64,000 nt of DNA from Polycyclovorans sp. (GCA_002706265.1 PAKU01000029.1:62001-126000); one strand, 5' to 3'. Shown: positions 19,599-29,188, numbered from the stretch's first letter. Translations and numbers: made by a program. The notes: generated by a model from the letters alone, not told the origin.

Positions 19599-19949
19599 AT
19601 GACCGACCTCAAATCTCGCCGCTGCGTCCCTTGCGAAGGAGGCGTTCCGCCGCTGGACCTGGCTGCGGCCACGCGCCTGCAGAAGTCTTTGCACGCCCGC
19701 TGGAAGCTGATCCACAACGGCGAGCGCATCAGCGCCACCTTCGAGTTCAGTGACTATTGGCGGACCCACGCCTTCGTCAGCGCCGTCGCCTGGATCGCGC
19801 ATACCGAAGACCACCACCCCGACATCCAGTTCGGCTACAACCAGGCCAACGTCACTTACTGGACACACGCGGTGAAGGGCCTGACTGAAAACGATTTCAT
19901 CTGCGCCGCCAAGGTGGACGGCCTGCTGCCGGAACCGGCCGAGGCCTAA
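19599..19949 (+). CDS. phhB: Pterin-4a-carbinolamine dehydratase
   Basis: This 116-residue protein dehydrates 4a-hydroxytetrahydrobiopterin and has the active-site signature EDHHPDIQFGYNQANVTYWT with the conserved paired histidines, preceded by FSDYWRTHAFVSAVAWIAH. In phenylalanine hydroxylase systems it recycles the pterin cofactor. No hydroxylase gene is in the window, so its partner here is unknown. Two in-frame ATGs (19593, 19599) are close together, and GAGAG precedes the second. The 3' end overlaps that of convergent recR by four bases. Confidence 0.9.
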   Translation: MTDLKSRRCVPCEGGVPPLDLAAATRLQKSLHARWKLIHNGERISATFEFSDYWRTHAFVSAVAWIAHTEDHHPDIQFGYNQANVTYWTHAVKGLTENDFICAAKVDGLLPEPAEA

Positions 19950-20554
19950 AGGCCGTCGTCCACCGCACGCTGGCGACGCAGAAAGGCGTGCGCCAGCGTG
20001 CCGCCGTCCACATATTCGATCTCGCCCCCCATCGGCACGCCCTGCGCAATGCGCGTCACCGCCGCACCCGCGGTCTTGGCCATCTGCTCGATCAGGTGCG
20101 CGGTGGCTTCAGCCTCGACGGACGGATTGAGCGCCAGGATCACCTCGCGCACCCAGCCTTCGCGCAGCAGCGCTTCAAGCCGGTCGAAACCCAGTTCGTC
20201 GGGGCCAATGCCGTCCAGCGGCGACAGCCGGCCCATCAGCACGAAATAGCGACCGCGGAAGTCGGTGCTGCGCTCCACGGCCATCAGGTCGGAGGGTTGC
20301 TCCACGATGCACAACTGCCCGGTGGCGGCGCGGCGTTCGTGGCACAGGCCACATTGGCCCTCGCAGAGCATGCGCGACGACGCGCACCGGCCGATGCCCG
20401 ACAGGGCGCCGTCGAGGCTGCTGACCAGCGCCTCCGCGCCGCTGCGGTCGCGGGTGAGCAGATGAAAGGCCATGCGCTGCGCCGATTTCGGCCCCACGCC
20501 GGGCAGACGCCGCAGGGCGTCGATCAACTGCAACAAGCGGGGCGAGTCGCTCAT
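19946..20554 (-). CDS. recR: Recombination mediator RecR with altered zinc finger
   Basis: RecR acts with RecF and RecO to load RecA at gaps. The 202-residue protein has the N-terminal helix-hairpin-helix region (LIDALRRLPGVGPKSAQRMA), the zinc-finger region, the Toprim domain and the C-terminal GVPMGGEIEYVDGGTLAHA. In most RecR proteins the finger reads CxxC then CxxC. Here it reads CASSRMLCEGQCGLC, so the second ligand position holds Ser and an extra Cys occurs four residues later. The rest of the protein is canonical. It ends the dnaX-ybaB-recR cluster. Confidence 0.95.
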   Translation of the reverse strand: MSDSPRLLQLIDALRRLPGVGPKSAQRMAFHLLTRDRSGAEALVSSLDGALSGIGRCASSRMLCEGQCGLCHERRAATGQLCIVEQPSDLMAVERSTDFRGRYFVLMGRLSPLDGIGPDELGFDRLEALLREGWVREVILALNPSVEAEATAHLIEQMAKTAGAAVTRIAQGVPMGGEIEYVDGGTLAHAFLRRQRAVDDGL

Positions 20555-20576
20555 GGGGCCGGGCGCAGACCGCGCA

Positions 20577-20900
20577 TCACATGCCCAGATTCAGGCCGGG
20601 CGGCAGGTTCATGCCGCCGGTCACGCTGGCCATCTTCTGCGCCACGACCGCCTCGACCTTCTGGCTGGCATCGTTGATGGCGGCGGCAATCAGGTCTTCG
20701 AGGAATTCCTTGTCTTCCTGCAGGGCGTCCGGCGAAATGTCGACCCGACGTGCCTGGTATTTGCCGGTCAGGGTCACCTTCACCAGCCCCGCACCGGACT
20801 CGCCGGTCACCTCCAGGCGCGCGACCTCGTCCTGCGCTTTCTTGAGGTTCTCCTGCATCTGCTGGGCCTGCCGCATCATCTGGCCAAGTGCGCCTTTCAT
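20577..20900 (-). CDS. ybaB: YbaB/EbfC nucleoid-associated protein
   Basis: This 107-residue DNA-binding protein starts [20 protein letters not shown] and contains the family signature [20 protein letters not shown]. YbaB forms tweezer-like dimers and coats DNA. Its position between dnaX and recR is conserved in many bacteria. I used the internal ATG at 20900 because the family begins there; the frame is open for twelve more codons. Gaps of about 32 bases to dnaX and 22 bases to recR suggest one operon. Confidence 0.94.
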   Translation of the reverse strand: MKGALGQMMRQAQQMQENLKKAQDEVARLEVTGESGAGLVKVTLTGKYQARRVDISPDALQEDKEFLEDLIAAAINDASQKVEAVVAQKMASVTGGMNLPPGLNLGM

Positions 20901-20932
20901 CACCGTCTCCTGAAGTTCTTGGGGTCTGTCGG

Positions 20933-22597
20933 TCAATGCACGCTCGGCGGGGCCGGCGGCTGAATCGAGCCGGCGCGCACGCGCGCACCGAACTGCTGGG
21001 TAAAGCTGGCCACCACCGGATCACGGGTCACGGCCGCCTCGGCCTCGGCCTGCTGGGCACGGACATCAGCGGCGTCCAGTTGCGCCGGCACGTCGTCAAG
21101 CTCGGCTTCGGCCACGGCCATCACCAGGCGCACCGGCTCGCCGTGGGTATCGACCACGGCATTCTGCAGCGCTTCAACCCGGTCTGGCTTGAGCAGATAT
21201 TGGGCGCTGACGGTCAGTTCAAGTTGCCAGTCTGCCCCGCCCTGCTCGCGCAGCACGCAGTTGCGCGCCAGGCCCTTGACGAAACCGTCGATGGGCAGGC
21301 GCTCGACCAACAGACGCCAGCGCTGCGCCAGCACGCCGGCGGAGCCGGAGGCCGTTTCCGCTGCGGGCGGCGGGGTGTTCTGCACGCCCGACGCGGTCGT
21401 TGCGGGCGCCGAGGCGCTGCGCGTGTCGGGGGCGGCGCCCCCGCGGGGCTGGCCACTGCCGGACCGCGATCCGCTGCCCCCGCCCGCCGCAGTGCCCCCG
21501 GGCGGCGCCGGGGCATCGTCGATCTGAAAGGCCAGCATGCGCAGCAGGGTCATCTCGAAGCCCAGTCGTGGCTCGGGCGCCCATTGCAGGTCGCGACGGC
21601 CGGCGACGGCAATCTGGTAGAGCACCTGCACCTGTTCCGGATGCACCCGCTCACTCAGCGACAGCAACTCGGCCTCGTCGGCCTCGGTGCGCGCGTCGGG
21701 CAGCAGTTGCACCACGGCCAGTCGTTGCAGCACCGCGACCAACTCGTCGGCCAAAGCCGCGTAATCGGGTGACAGGGCCTCAAGACGCGCGAACTGGGCG
21801 GCGACGCCGGGGCGATCGTCGGCCAGCAGGGCATCAAGCACCGGCCACAGCGCGCTGCGGCCAACATTGCCGATCAGCGTGTCGACGGCGGCCTCGGTCA
21901 GCGCCTCACCGCTGGCGAAGGCGATGGTCTGGTCCAGCAGCGACAGGGCATCACGCATCGAGCCATCGGCCGCGCGGGCAATGGCGCGCAGGGCGCCGGC
22001 GTCGGCCACCACCTTTTCGGCGGTCACCAACTGCAACAGTTGCGCCTGGATCAGCGCCACGGTCATCCGTCGCAGCCCGAACTGCAGACAGCGCGACAGA
22101 ATGGTGATCGGCAGCTTCTGCGGATCGGTGGTGGCGAGCATGAATTTGACGTGCGGCGGCGGCTCTTCCAGCGTCTTCAGCAGCGCGTTGAAGGCGCCCC
22201 TGCTGAGCATGTGGACTTCGTCGATCAGGTAAACCTTGTAGCGGCTGCGCGCCGGCGAATACTGGGCGTTCTCGATCACTTCGCGAATGTTATCGACACC
22301 GGTGTGACTGGCGGCATCAATCTCGAGCATGTCGACCGCGCGCCCTTCGTCGATTTCACGGCAACTGTCGCAGACCCCGCAGGGCGTGCCCGACACACCT
22401 TCGCTGCAGTTGAGGCCCTTGGCCACGATGCGCGCCAGCGTGGTCTTGCCAACGCCGCGCGTGCCGGTGAGCAGAATGGCCGGATGCAGGCGGTCGTGGT
22501 CCAGGGCATGGCGCAGCGCCTGCACCACCGGCCCCTGCCCGACCACGTCCGCGAATTGCCGGGGCCGCCATTTGCGTGCCAATGCGAGATAGCTCAT
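20933..22597 (-). CDS. dnaX: DNA polymerase III subunit tau/gamma
   Basis: DnaX is the clamp-loader ATPase. The 554-residue protein starts [20 protein letters not shown] and carries Walker [10 protein letters not shown] at about 45-53, four zinc-binding cysteines at 64, 73, 76 and 79 (LNCSEG and CGVCDSC), the DEVHMLS Walker B region and the [13 protein letters not shown] sensor surroundings. A proline/glycine/alanine-rich linker (around residues 365-430) leads to a C-terminal tau domain that binds polymerase. I saw no obvious A-rich slippery site for a programmed frameshift. The SRP RNA lies 27 bases upstream. Confidence 0.96.
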   Translation of the reverse strand: MSYLALARKWRPRQFADVVGQGPVVQALRHALDHDRLHPAILLTGTRGVGKTTLARIVAKGLNCSEGVSGTPCGVCDSCREIDEGRAVDMLEIDAASHTGVDNIREVIENAQYSPARSRYKVYLIDEVHMLSRGAFNALLKTLEEPPPHVKFMLATTDPQKLPITILSRCLQFGLRRMTVALIQAQLLQLVTAEKVVADAGALRAIARAADGSMRDALSLLDQTIAFASGEALTEAAVDTLIGNVGRSALWPVLDALLADDRPGVAAQFARLEALSPDYAALADELVAVLQRLAVVQLLPDARTEADEAELLSLSERVHPEQVQVLYQIAVAGRRDLQWAPEPRLGFEMTLLRMLAFQIDDAPAPPGGTAAGGGSGSRSGSGQPRGGAAPDTRSASAPATTASGVQNTPPPAAETASGSAGVLAQRWRLLVERLPIDGFVKGLARNCVLREQGGADWQLELTVSAQYLLKPDRVEALQNAVVDTHGEPVRLVMAVAEAELDDVPAQLDAADVRAQQAEAEAAVTRDPVVASFTQQFGARVRAGSIQPPAPPSVH

Positions 22598-22624
22598 GGC
22601 GTCCAATCTTTGGGGGTATGAGAA

Positions 22625-22728
22625 GGCCCGCGCCGACGATCTCCGGCGCCCGGCGTCACCGCTGCCGTTGCTCCCTTCCGGGCCTGGCGGGGTTCACGGA
22701 TTGCCGTCGCGAAGGGCCGGCGCGGACC
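22625..22728 (-). ncRNA. ffs: Signal recognition particle RNA, small bacterial (4.5S) type
   Basis: Read on the minus strand the sequence contains the conserved SRP hairpin: CCAGGCCCGGAAGGGAGCA, with a GGAA tetraloop and the asymmetric internal loops that bind Ffh. The ends GGTCCGCGCCGGC and GTCGGCGCGGGCC pair over about 13 positions, closing a single long hairpin of about 104 bases. It lies 20 bases after the tsaB stop and 27 bases before dnaX. A possible -10, GATACT, ends seven bases before the 5' end. The ends are set by the pairing and could shift by a few bases. Confidence 0.95.
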
Positions 22729-22748
22729 AGCGGCGAGTATCCCTTAAA

Positions 22749-23456
22749 TCAGCCCTGCCGTGGGGCGCGCAGGGCCTGCTGCTCCACCTGGGTCAAGGCC
22801 ACCTTGTTGCGCAGATACAGCGGCTGTAACTGCGCGGCATCAAGGCCGGCGCCGCGCAGCAGGGCGTCACGCCCCGGTGGCAACGCGTGCACCGCGCTGG
22901 GCAGGGCGGTGCCGTCGATCACCGGCAACGCGGCGCCCCACGCGGCGGCAAGCGGCGCCGCATAGGCGGCGAAACCCGACCCCAGACCAAGCCAGGTCTG
23001 CGCCGGGTCGGGCGCCGCCGGCAGTGCATCGGGGGCGCACAGCGTGGGGGTCATGATCGCCTGCCATTGGCCGACGTCATCGCGCTTCCAGGCCGCCGCA
23101 TAGACGGCGGACAGCCGGGCGTCGATCACCGTCAGCACCCGGTCCAGCGTTGACGGCCCGGCCAACATCTGCAGCGAACTGACGCCAACCATCGGCAGGC
23201 CGCCGACCATGGCCAGGCCCTTGGCGTACGACAGCCCGATGCGCAGCCCTGCAAAACTGCCGGGGCCGATACCGCACACCACCCCGTCCAGGTCGCGCAC
23301 CGTCACGCCCGCTTCGGCCAGCACCTCGGCCACCTGTTTCGGCAGCATCTGGGTGTGCGCGCGTCCCGCCACCGCGAACCGGGCGATGACCGCATCGCCC
23401 ACCTGCAAGGCCACCGAGCAGGCTTCGGTGGCGGTGTCGATGGCCAGCAGCTTCAT
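22749..23456 (-). CDS. tsaB: tRNA threonylcarbamoyladenosine biosynthesis protein TsaB
   Basis: TsaB is the non-catalytic partner of TsaD in forming t6A37 in tRNAs that read ANN codons. The 235-residue protein begins MKLLAIDTATEACSVALQVG and shows GIGPGSFAGLRIGLSYAKGL, the family landmark, although the ASKHA metal ligands are lost as usual for TsaB. The ATG at 23456 overlaps the stop of the upstream helicase gene as ATGA, so translation is coupled. Confidence 0.93.
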   Translation of the reverse strand: MKLLAIDTATEACSVALQVGDAVIARFAVAGRAHTQMLPKQVAEVLAEAGVTVRDLDGVVCGIGPGSFAGLRIGLSYAKGLAMVGGLPMVGVSSLQMLAGPSTLDRVLTVIDARLSAVYAAAWKRDDVGQWQAIMTPTLCAPDALPAAPDPAQTWLGLGSGFAAYAAPLAAAWGAALPVIDGTALPSAVHALPPGRDALLRGAGLDAAQLQPLYLRNKVALTQVEQQALRAPRQG

Positions 23457-25369
23457 AGCTGCTGCGCCCAGGCCAGCGCCTCGGCCTCGTTGGCGCATTC
23501 GGGCATGGGCGGCAGGCTCTTGCGCACCAGGCGGCCGTAGGACTGGGTTTGCAGACGCGGGTCGCAGATCACCAGCAGGCCGCGGTCGGCCGGGTCCCGG
23601 ATCAACCGCCCCGCGCCCTGCCGCAGTTGCAGGATGGCCTCGGGAAGCGCCATGGCGCGAAACGGGTGCTCGCCCCGCGCACGCAGCGCCAGCGCACGCG
23701 CATCGGCCACCGGGTCACCGGGCGGGGCGAACGGCATCCGGTCGATCATCACCACCCGCAAGGCCCGTCCACGCACATCAACCCCCTCCCAGAAACTTTG
23801 CGTGGCCACCAGAATCGCATGGCCGTCGGCGGCGAATTCGGCGAGCAGCTCGGCCTTGCCGGCATCGCCCTGGCGCAGCACCCGCTGCGACGCCTGCCGG
23901 CGCAGACGATCACTGATGTCACGCAGGGCGCGGTGGCTGGTGCACAGCACCAACACGCCGCCTTCGGTCACGCCCGACAGGCTTGCGGCCAACTGCGCCA
24001 CCTGAACGCTGTGCTGCGGGTCATTGGGCTGCGGCAGGTCTCGCGGAATCCACAGCCGCGCCTGCGCGGCGTAGTCGAAAGGCGAACCCAGCGCCAGGGT
24101 GCGCGCCGACTCCAGCCCCATCTGCGAGACGAAATGATCGAAGCGCAGTCCGGCGGTCAAGGTGGCCGAGGTGAGTATCCAGGCGCCGGGATAGGCCGCG
24201 ACCATTTGCCGGAATCCCTCGCTCACCGACAGCGGCGTGGCATACAGGCTGCCGCCGCGTTCGGCCGGCTCCACCCAGCGCACCTGCTCGCCTTCGGGCT
24301 CGTCGAGAATCTGCTGCAGGCGTTCGAGCTGATCCAGCGCGCGGGCCGTCAGCGCGGCGAAGTCGGCATTGCGCTCTTCCAGCGGGCGCAGGGCTTCGAA
24401 CAGCGCCATGACCTGACCGCGCACCGCTTCCAAAGCCTGCGGCGCGCCGGGCAGCGCCAAAAACTGCACCAGGCTGCGGCGCTGGGCCGCAAGCTGCTCA
24501 AACACCTCGTCGAGTGCGGCCGGCGCCTGCTCAAGCGCCTCGGCCTGCTGTTCAATGCCCGGCACGTCGCCCGCCTCGCGCGCAGCCTCGCGGCTGTCAC
24601 GCGCCAGCTCGCGCCACTGTCGCGAAGACACCCGAATGCCGAAGAATTGCGCCGCCAGCGCCGGCAGCTGATGCGCCTCGTCGATGATCACGGCATCAAC
24701 GCTGCCCAGCAGCTGGCCGAAGCCATCCTGACGAATCACGTAATCCGAGAACAAGACGTGGTGGTTGACGACCACCATCTGCGCCGCGATGGCCTTGCGC
24801 CGCGCCTTGGCCACATGACAGTCATTGAACACCGGGCACTCGCTGCCGAGGCAGTTTTCGGCCGTCGAGGTGATGTGTGGCCGCAGCAGCGGATGACGTT
24901 CCATCTGCGCCTCCAGCGGCGCCAGATCACCATCGTCGCTGTGCCGCGCAAACACCCCCACCGCCATCACCGCCTGCTGCAAGGCGCGGTTGCCCTGCAC
25001 CGCGGGCAGCGATCGGGCGCGGTCCATCCGGTACAGGCAGAGGTAATTGGCCCGGCCCTTGAGCAGCGCAATCTGCAAGGGCACCCCGGCGCCGCTGAGC
25101 AACTGCGGCAGGTCACGACGGAACAGCTGGTCCTGGAGGGCTTTGGTGCCGGTCGAGATCAGCACCCGCTTGCCCGAGGCCAGGGCCGGTGCCAGATACG
25201 CGAAGGTTTTGCCGGTGCCGGTTCCGGCCTCGACGATCAGCGTCGCGTCGTCGGCCAGCGCCGACTCCACGGCCTCGGCCATCTGCAGCTGCTCGTCGCG
25301 GGCCTGAAAGTCGACAAGACGCTGGCTCAGCAGCCCGCCGGCGCCAAGCCAGTCCTGCGCGATGCTCAC
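23453..25369 (-). CDS. yoaA: DinG/YoaA-family iron-sulfur DNA helicase
   Basis: This 638-residue XPD-like superfamily 2 helicase has Walker A EAGTGTGKT at about 47-55 and DEAH at 230-233. Four cysteines suitable for a 4Fe-4S cluster lie at 111, 173, 178 and 184 (YLCLYR and ENCLGSECPVFNDC). The C-terminal motifs include ILVATQSFWEGVDV and QGAGRLIRD. YoaA-type enzymes unwind damaged or stalled DNA substrates. It overlaps its upstream and downstream neighbours by four bases each, forming a tight unit of lipoprotein, helicase and tsaB. DinG and YoaA are hard to separate by eye. Confidence 0.9.
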   Translation of the reverse strand: MSIAQDWLGAGGLLSQRLVDFQARDEQLQMAEAVESALADDATLIVEAGTGTGKTFAYLAPALASGKRVLISTGTKALQDQLFRRDLPQLLSGAGVPLQIALLKGRANYLCLYRMDRARSLPAVQGNRALQQAVMAVGVFARHSDDGDLAPLEAQMERHPLLRPHITSTAENCLGSECPVFNDCHVAKARRKAIAAQMVVVNHHVLFSDYVIRQDGFGQLLGSVDAVIIDEAHQLPALAAQFFGIRVSSRQWRELARDSREAAREAGDVPGIEQQAEALEQAPAALDEVFEQLAAQRRSLVQFLALPGAPQALEAVRGQVMALFEALRPLEERNADFAALTARALDQLERLQQILDEPEGEQVRWVEPAERGGSLYATPLSVSEGFRQMVAAYPGAWILTSATLTAGLRFDHFVSQMGLESARTLALGSPFDYAAQARLWIPRDLPQPNDPQHSVQVAQLAASLSGVTEGGVLVLCTSHRALRDISDRLRRQASQRVLRQGDAGKAELLAEFAADGHAILVATQSFWEGVDVRGRALRVVMIDRMPFAPPGDPVADARALALRARGEHPFRAMALPEAILQLRQGAGRLIRDPADRGLLVICDPRLQTQSYGRLVRKSLPPMPECANEAEALAWAQQL

Positions 25370-25962
25370 TCGCGAGGCAGCTTGCGGCGCAGCGATTCGG
25401 CGCGGGCGCTGGCTTCGATGCTGGCCTGGACCTGGCCGCGCGCACTGCGCGCCGACGAAATCACGTCCCAGTTCGCCGCTTCGATATACGGATTGCCGCG
25501 CGCGAGGCTGTTGGCGCGCAGGGCAATGGCCTCCGCCTGGTCGTAGTCCCCCTTGTCGATGTACACGGCGGCCAGCTCAGCCCAGATGAAGCCATTGCGC
25601 GACTCGAACCGCGTGGCCCGTTCGAGGTGGGCGGCGGCGACATCCGGACGCCCTGCCGCGCGCGCTTCCCGGGCCTGCTTGAGCAACGCGACCACGGCCG
25701 GGCCGCTGGCCTCTTCGGCCGAAGTGGGCCACTGCTGCAGCGACGCATCCGGCTCCAGTTCAACGGGAGCCTTGGTGCCCGGCCCGAGGGGGCGCGGCGT
25801 GCGGTCCGGCGTTTCGCGCTCGTCAGGCTCGGGCGTTGGCGGCTGCGGCGTTTCATCCACCGGCGGCCAGCGGGTGCGCTGGCCCGGTTGGGGCGTCTGG
25901 CAGGCCGCCAGCAGCACCGCGATCATCACTCCGCCGACCCAGCCCCTCGTGCGCTGCTTCAT
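25366..25962 (-). CDS. TPR-containing lipoprotein
   Basis: The 198-residue product has a lipoprotein signal (GGVMIAVLLAACQTP, lipidated Cys near residue 21), then a proline- and charge-rich linker from about residue 24 to 70. A C-terminal region with tetratricopeptide-like helices follows (AVVALLKQAREARAAGRPDV, FIWAELAAVYIDKGDYDQAE). The function is unknown. TPR lipoproteins often scaffold envelope complexes, and the upstream neighbour is a PBP1b-type enzyme 80 bases away on the same strand. A role with the cell-wall machinery is possible but inferred. Confidence 0.8.
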   Translation of the reverse strand: MKQRTRGWVGGVMIAVLLAACQTPQPGQRTRWPPVDETPQPPTPEPDERETPDRTPRPLGPGTKAPVELEPDASLQQWPTSAEEASGPAVVALLKQAREARAAGRPDVAAAHLERATRFESRNGFIWAELAAVYIDKGDYDQAEAIALRANSLARGNPYIEAANWDVISSARSARGQVQASIEASARAESLRRKLPRE

Positions 25963-26042
25963 GCGCTGCCAACCTCACCCAGAAATGAAGCGCGGAGTGT
26001 AACGACCATGTCTCACCGCTGACTGAATGGCCGGCCCCGCGC

Positions 26043-28415
26043 TCAAGGCCCGGGTTGCTGCCTCTGAAAAATGTTGAGGAACCAGTCCACCGGCGAGTCA
26101 ACCTGCGGGCGCCCGGCCATTGAGCACGGGGCCCAGGCCAGCGTGTCGACATGGCCCCGCAGGTAGGGCACGGCCACCGGCGCCTGGCAGCCGTCATCGG
26201 CGCGCAGTCCGGTTTGCGGGTCAATCAAGATCGACTGCACGCCCGAGGGCATGAGCGGCTCGCGCGGCTGGACGTCGAGGTCTTTCATCAACCCGGCCCA
26301 AAGGGGCAGCGCGCCGCTGGTGCCGGTGAGTCGGTGCGACTTGTTGTCGTCGCGCCCGACCCAGATGACCGCCACCGTGTCGCCGGCAAAGCCGGCAAAC
26401 CAGGCGTCACGATAGTCGTCGGTGGTGCCGGTTTTTCCGGCCAGCGACAGGCTGCGATCGACCTGCTGATAGGCCGAGCGCCCGGTTCCCATGAGCATGA
26501 CCTGCTCCAGCGCCCAGTTGGTCAGGTAGGTCGGCGCCTCTGGCAGCGCCTGCCGCACCCGCAGCGGAAACCGCGACAGCGGCTGTCCATCGGCGGTCAG
26601 CACTTCGCGAATCGCCGACAGCGGGGCCTGATAGCCACCGGCCGCCAGGGTGGCGTACATCTGCGCCACTTCGAAGGGGGCGATCGAAATCGCGCCCAGC
26701 AGGATCGACGGCAAGGGCTGCGCCGAGCCACTGTAGCCCGCGCTTTTCAGGGTTTTCAGCACTTCGGCCGGCCCCAGATCGAGACCGACATGCACCGACG
26801 GCAGGTTGTAGGACTGCGCAAGCACGTTGAACAGCGGCTGGTCGCCATGGAACTTGCGGTCGTAGTTCTGCGGCGCCCAGACCGGGCCGTGCGCCATTTT
26901 CACCTGCACCGGCTGATCGGGAAGCCAGCTGTAGAGGTGATAACGCTCGGGTCGTGACAGCGCGGTCTGAAAAATGAACGGCTTGACCAGCGAACCGATC
27001 TGCCGCTGTGCGTCCAGCGCACGGTTGAAGCCGGGGAAGCGCACGTCGCGCCCCCCGACCAGGGCCAGCACTTCGCCGCCCTCGACATTGGTCACCACGC
27101 CGGCCACTTCCAGTGACCGGGCATCGAGCCCACGCGCCTTTTCGATCTCGGGCAGGCCCTTGATCACCTGACGCTCCAGAGCCTCCTGCGCCTGCGGCCG
27201 CAGGGTGGTGAACACGCGGAGGCCCTCCTGCGTCAGGTCATCGTCGCTGTACTGCGCCCGCAACTGGCGCCGCACCAGATCTACAAAGGCCGGGTAGCGC
27301 TCGACGCCGCGGCCTTCGGCACCGGCGAGGTCCAGCGGCCGGGCGATGGCCGCTTCGTAGGTGGCCTGATCGATCAACGCATCATCGCGCCACACGCTCA
27401 GCACCAGATTGCGACGCTGCAGCGCCCGCTCGCCGTTGCGCCGCGGGTTGAAGAACGACGGCCCTTTGACGATGCCCACCAGCAGCGCCATTTCATGGGG
27501 CATCAACTCGGGCAGCGGCTTATTGAAGTAGAACTGCGCCCCCAGGCCAAAACCGTTCACCGACCGGCCGCCGTCTTGGCCCAGGTTCACCTCGTTCAGA
27601 TAGGCCTCGAGGATTTCACCCTTGCTGTAGTTCACCTCCAGCAGCACCGACATGAAGGCTTCGTTGATCTTGCGCGCCCAGGTCTGGCTGCGGTCGAGAA
27701 AGAAATTCTTGACCAGCTGCTGGGTCAGCGTGCTGCCGCCCTGCACCACCGAGCCGGCCTTGAGGTTGGCAATGCTTGCCCGGAGTATGCCCTTGGGGCT
27801 GATCCCCCAATGGTCGTAGAAGCTGCGGTCTTCCACCGCCATGAGGCCCAGGGGCAGCAGCCCCGGCACGTCATCGAGCTTGACCAGCACACGGTCTTCG
27901 CCATGCTGCGGATAGATGCTGCCGATCAGCATTGGATCGAGTCGCGCGATGGTCACCGACTCGCCGGTGCGCGCCTCGGCAACGGCGGCCACCCGATTGC
28001 CGGCGAATCGTATCGACAGCGGCGTGGCCTGCTGCGCCCCGTCCCAGAAATCGAAGGCGCGCGCGTAGACATCGACCTGCTGCGCATTGCGCTCGACAAA
28101 GCTGCCCACCCCTTCGAGCTGCGTCAGCGCCCGATAACCCAGCCGCCCCAGTTCATAGGTAAGGGTGTCGGCGCTCACGTAAGCGCCGGGATAAAGCTCC
28201 AGCGGTGCCGCATAGACCTGCGCCGGCAGCGCCCAGCGGGCGCCGGCGAACTTGCTGCGAATCTCGCCATCCAGCCGGATCAGGGTGGCGGCGAGCACCA
28301 GCGCACCGATGCAGCTGACCACCACCAGCAGGGCCAGCAGGGCCCACGTGACGCGGCGCATCAAGGGCGGTTTGGACGGTTTCTTGCGAGTGGGGCGACG
28401 GGCTGGCATCCGCAA
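26043..28415 (-). CDS. mrcB: Bifunctional penicillin-binding protein 1B (class A PBP)
   Basis: The 790-residue protein has a short basic cytoplasmic tail, one membrane helix (about residues 22-46) and a UB2H-like segment, followed by two catalytic domains. The glycosyltransferase has Glu195 in AVEDRSFYDHWG and GGSTLTQQLVKN near 227. The transpeptidase has the Ser475-x-x-Lys motif in GSLVKPF, Ser535-Tyr-Asn in AQSYN, and Lys661-Thr-Gly in LAGKTGTTDD. It polymerises and cross-links peptidoglycan. The UB2H region would bind a lipoprotein activator such as LpoB. The nearby TPR lipoprotein is not recognisably LpoB. Confidence 0.94.
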   Translation of the reverse strand: MRMPARRPTRKKPSKPPLMRRVTWALLALLVVVSCIGALVLAATLIRLDGEIRSKFAGARWALPAQVYAAPLELYPGAYVSADTLTYELGRLGYRALTQLEGVGSFVERNAQQVDVYARAFDFWDGAQQATPLSIRFAGNRVAAVAEARTGESVTIARLDPMLIGSIYPQHGEDRVLVKLDDVPGLLPLGLMAVEDRSFYDHWGISPKGILRASIANLKAGSVVQGGSTLTQQLVKNFFLDRSQTWARKINEAFMSVLLEVNYSKGEILEAYLNEVNLGQDGGRSVNGFGLGAQFYFNKPLPELMPHEMALLVGIVKGPSFFNPRRNGERALQRRNLVLSVWRDDALIDQATYEAAIARPLDLAGAEGRGVERYPAFVDLVRRQLRAQYSDDDLTQEGLRVFTTLRPQAQEALERQVIKGLPEIEKARGLDARSLEVAGVVTNVEGGEVLALVGGRDVRFPGFNRALDAQRQIGSLVKPFIFQTALSRPERYHLYSWLPDQPVQVKMAHGPVWAPQNYDRKFHGDQPLFNVLAQSYNLPSVHVGLDLGPAEVLKTLKSAGYSGSAQPLPSILLGAISIAPFEVAQMYATLAAGGYQAPLSAIREVLTADGQPLSRFPLRVRQALPEAPTYLTNWALEQVMLMGTGRSAYQQVDRSLSLAGKTGTTDDYRDAWFAGFAGDTVAVIWVGRDDNKSHRLTGTSGALPLWAGLMKDLDVQPREPLMPSGVQSILIDPQTGLRADDGCQAPVAVPYLRGHVDTLAWAPCSMAGRPQVDSPVDWFLNIFQRQQPGP

Positions 28416-28459
28416 AGTTTACGCGAGTCGGCCCGCACTTCGACCCGCTGCGGCGGCGA

Positions 28460-29188
28460 TCAACGTGACTTTGGGTTGCGAACGGCCTCGGCCATTTCAT
28501 CAAGGCTGGCGTGCCGCACATCGGCGCCTTCCACCATATAGATCACATGCTCGGCCACGTTCTTGGCGTGATCGCCGATGCGCTCCAGCGACCGCACGGC
28601 CCAGACGATGTTCATGGTGCGTCCGATGTTGCGCGGGTCTTCCATCATGTAGGTGAGGCAGATGCGCATCACCGATTCATATTCCCGGTCAATCACCCGG
28701 TCTTCTTCGGCCACCTGCAGCGCCAGCTCGGTGTCGAATCGCGCCAGGGCGTCAAAGGCGTCGCGGATCAGCTTGGAAACATGCCGGGCCAGATGCCCGG
28801 TCTCGGCCATCTGGCCGTCGAGCTTGGGCTGCCCGACCAGCGCCTTCGACATGCGGGCAATTTTTTCGGCCTCATCGCCTATGCGCTCGAGGTCGGTCAC
28901 CACGCGGGTCAGTGCAATCACCATGCGCAAATCGCCGGCGGTGGGCTGACGCTTGACCAGGACCAGCGTGCTGGCCTCATCAATGGCAATTTCCAGCGCG
29001 TCGACTTCTTCTCCGCGCAGGATCACGTCATCGGCCAGAGATTCGTTGCAATTCAGCAGCGCCTCGGTGGCATCGAGCAGTTGCTGCTCGACCACGCCGC
29101 CCATTTTCAACACGTTCTGGCGAATGGCCTCAAGGTCGGCATTGAACTGCGACGAAATATGATTTTGATGCTGCAGGTCGGGACACAT
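28460..29188 (-). CDS. phoU: Phosphate signalling protein PhoU (copy nearest mrcB)
   Basis: This 242-residue all-helical protein has the two tandem PhoU repeats, each with a metal-binding DLERIGDEAEKIA-like segment: VVTDLERIGDEAEKIARMSK in the first and AVRSLERIGDHAKNVAEHVI in the second. PhoU links the Pst transporter to PhoR and restrains phosphate uptake. It is the last gene of the phosphate block and separated from the porin by an intrinsic terminator. It is longer and closer to canonical PhoU than the paralogue at 30803-31510. Confidence 0.93.
   Translation of the reverse strand: MCPDLQHQNHISSQFNADLEAIRQNVLKMGGVVEQQLLDATEALLNCNESLADDVILRGEEVDALEIAIDEASTLVLVKRQPTAGDLRMVIALTRVVTDLERIGDEAEKIARMSKALVGQPKLDGQMAETGHLARHVSKLIRDAFDALARFDTELALQVAEEDRVIDREYESVMRICLTYMMEDPRNIGRTMNIVWAVRSLERIGDHAKNVAEHVIYMVEGADVRHASLDEMAEAVRNPKSR

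Noticed and set aside
20933..22597. Programmed frameshift in dnaX to make gamma
   Set aside because: I could not find an A-rich slippery heptamer followed by a stem. Gamma production is not supported by eye.
23549..25546. 665-codon plus-strand frame opposite the YoaA-like helicase gene
   Set aside because: The minus strand encodes a clear helicase with intact motifs. The plus-strand product is rich in Arg, Gln and His and lacks any recognisable domain, as expected for a codon-bias shadow.
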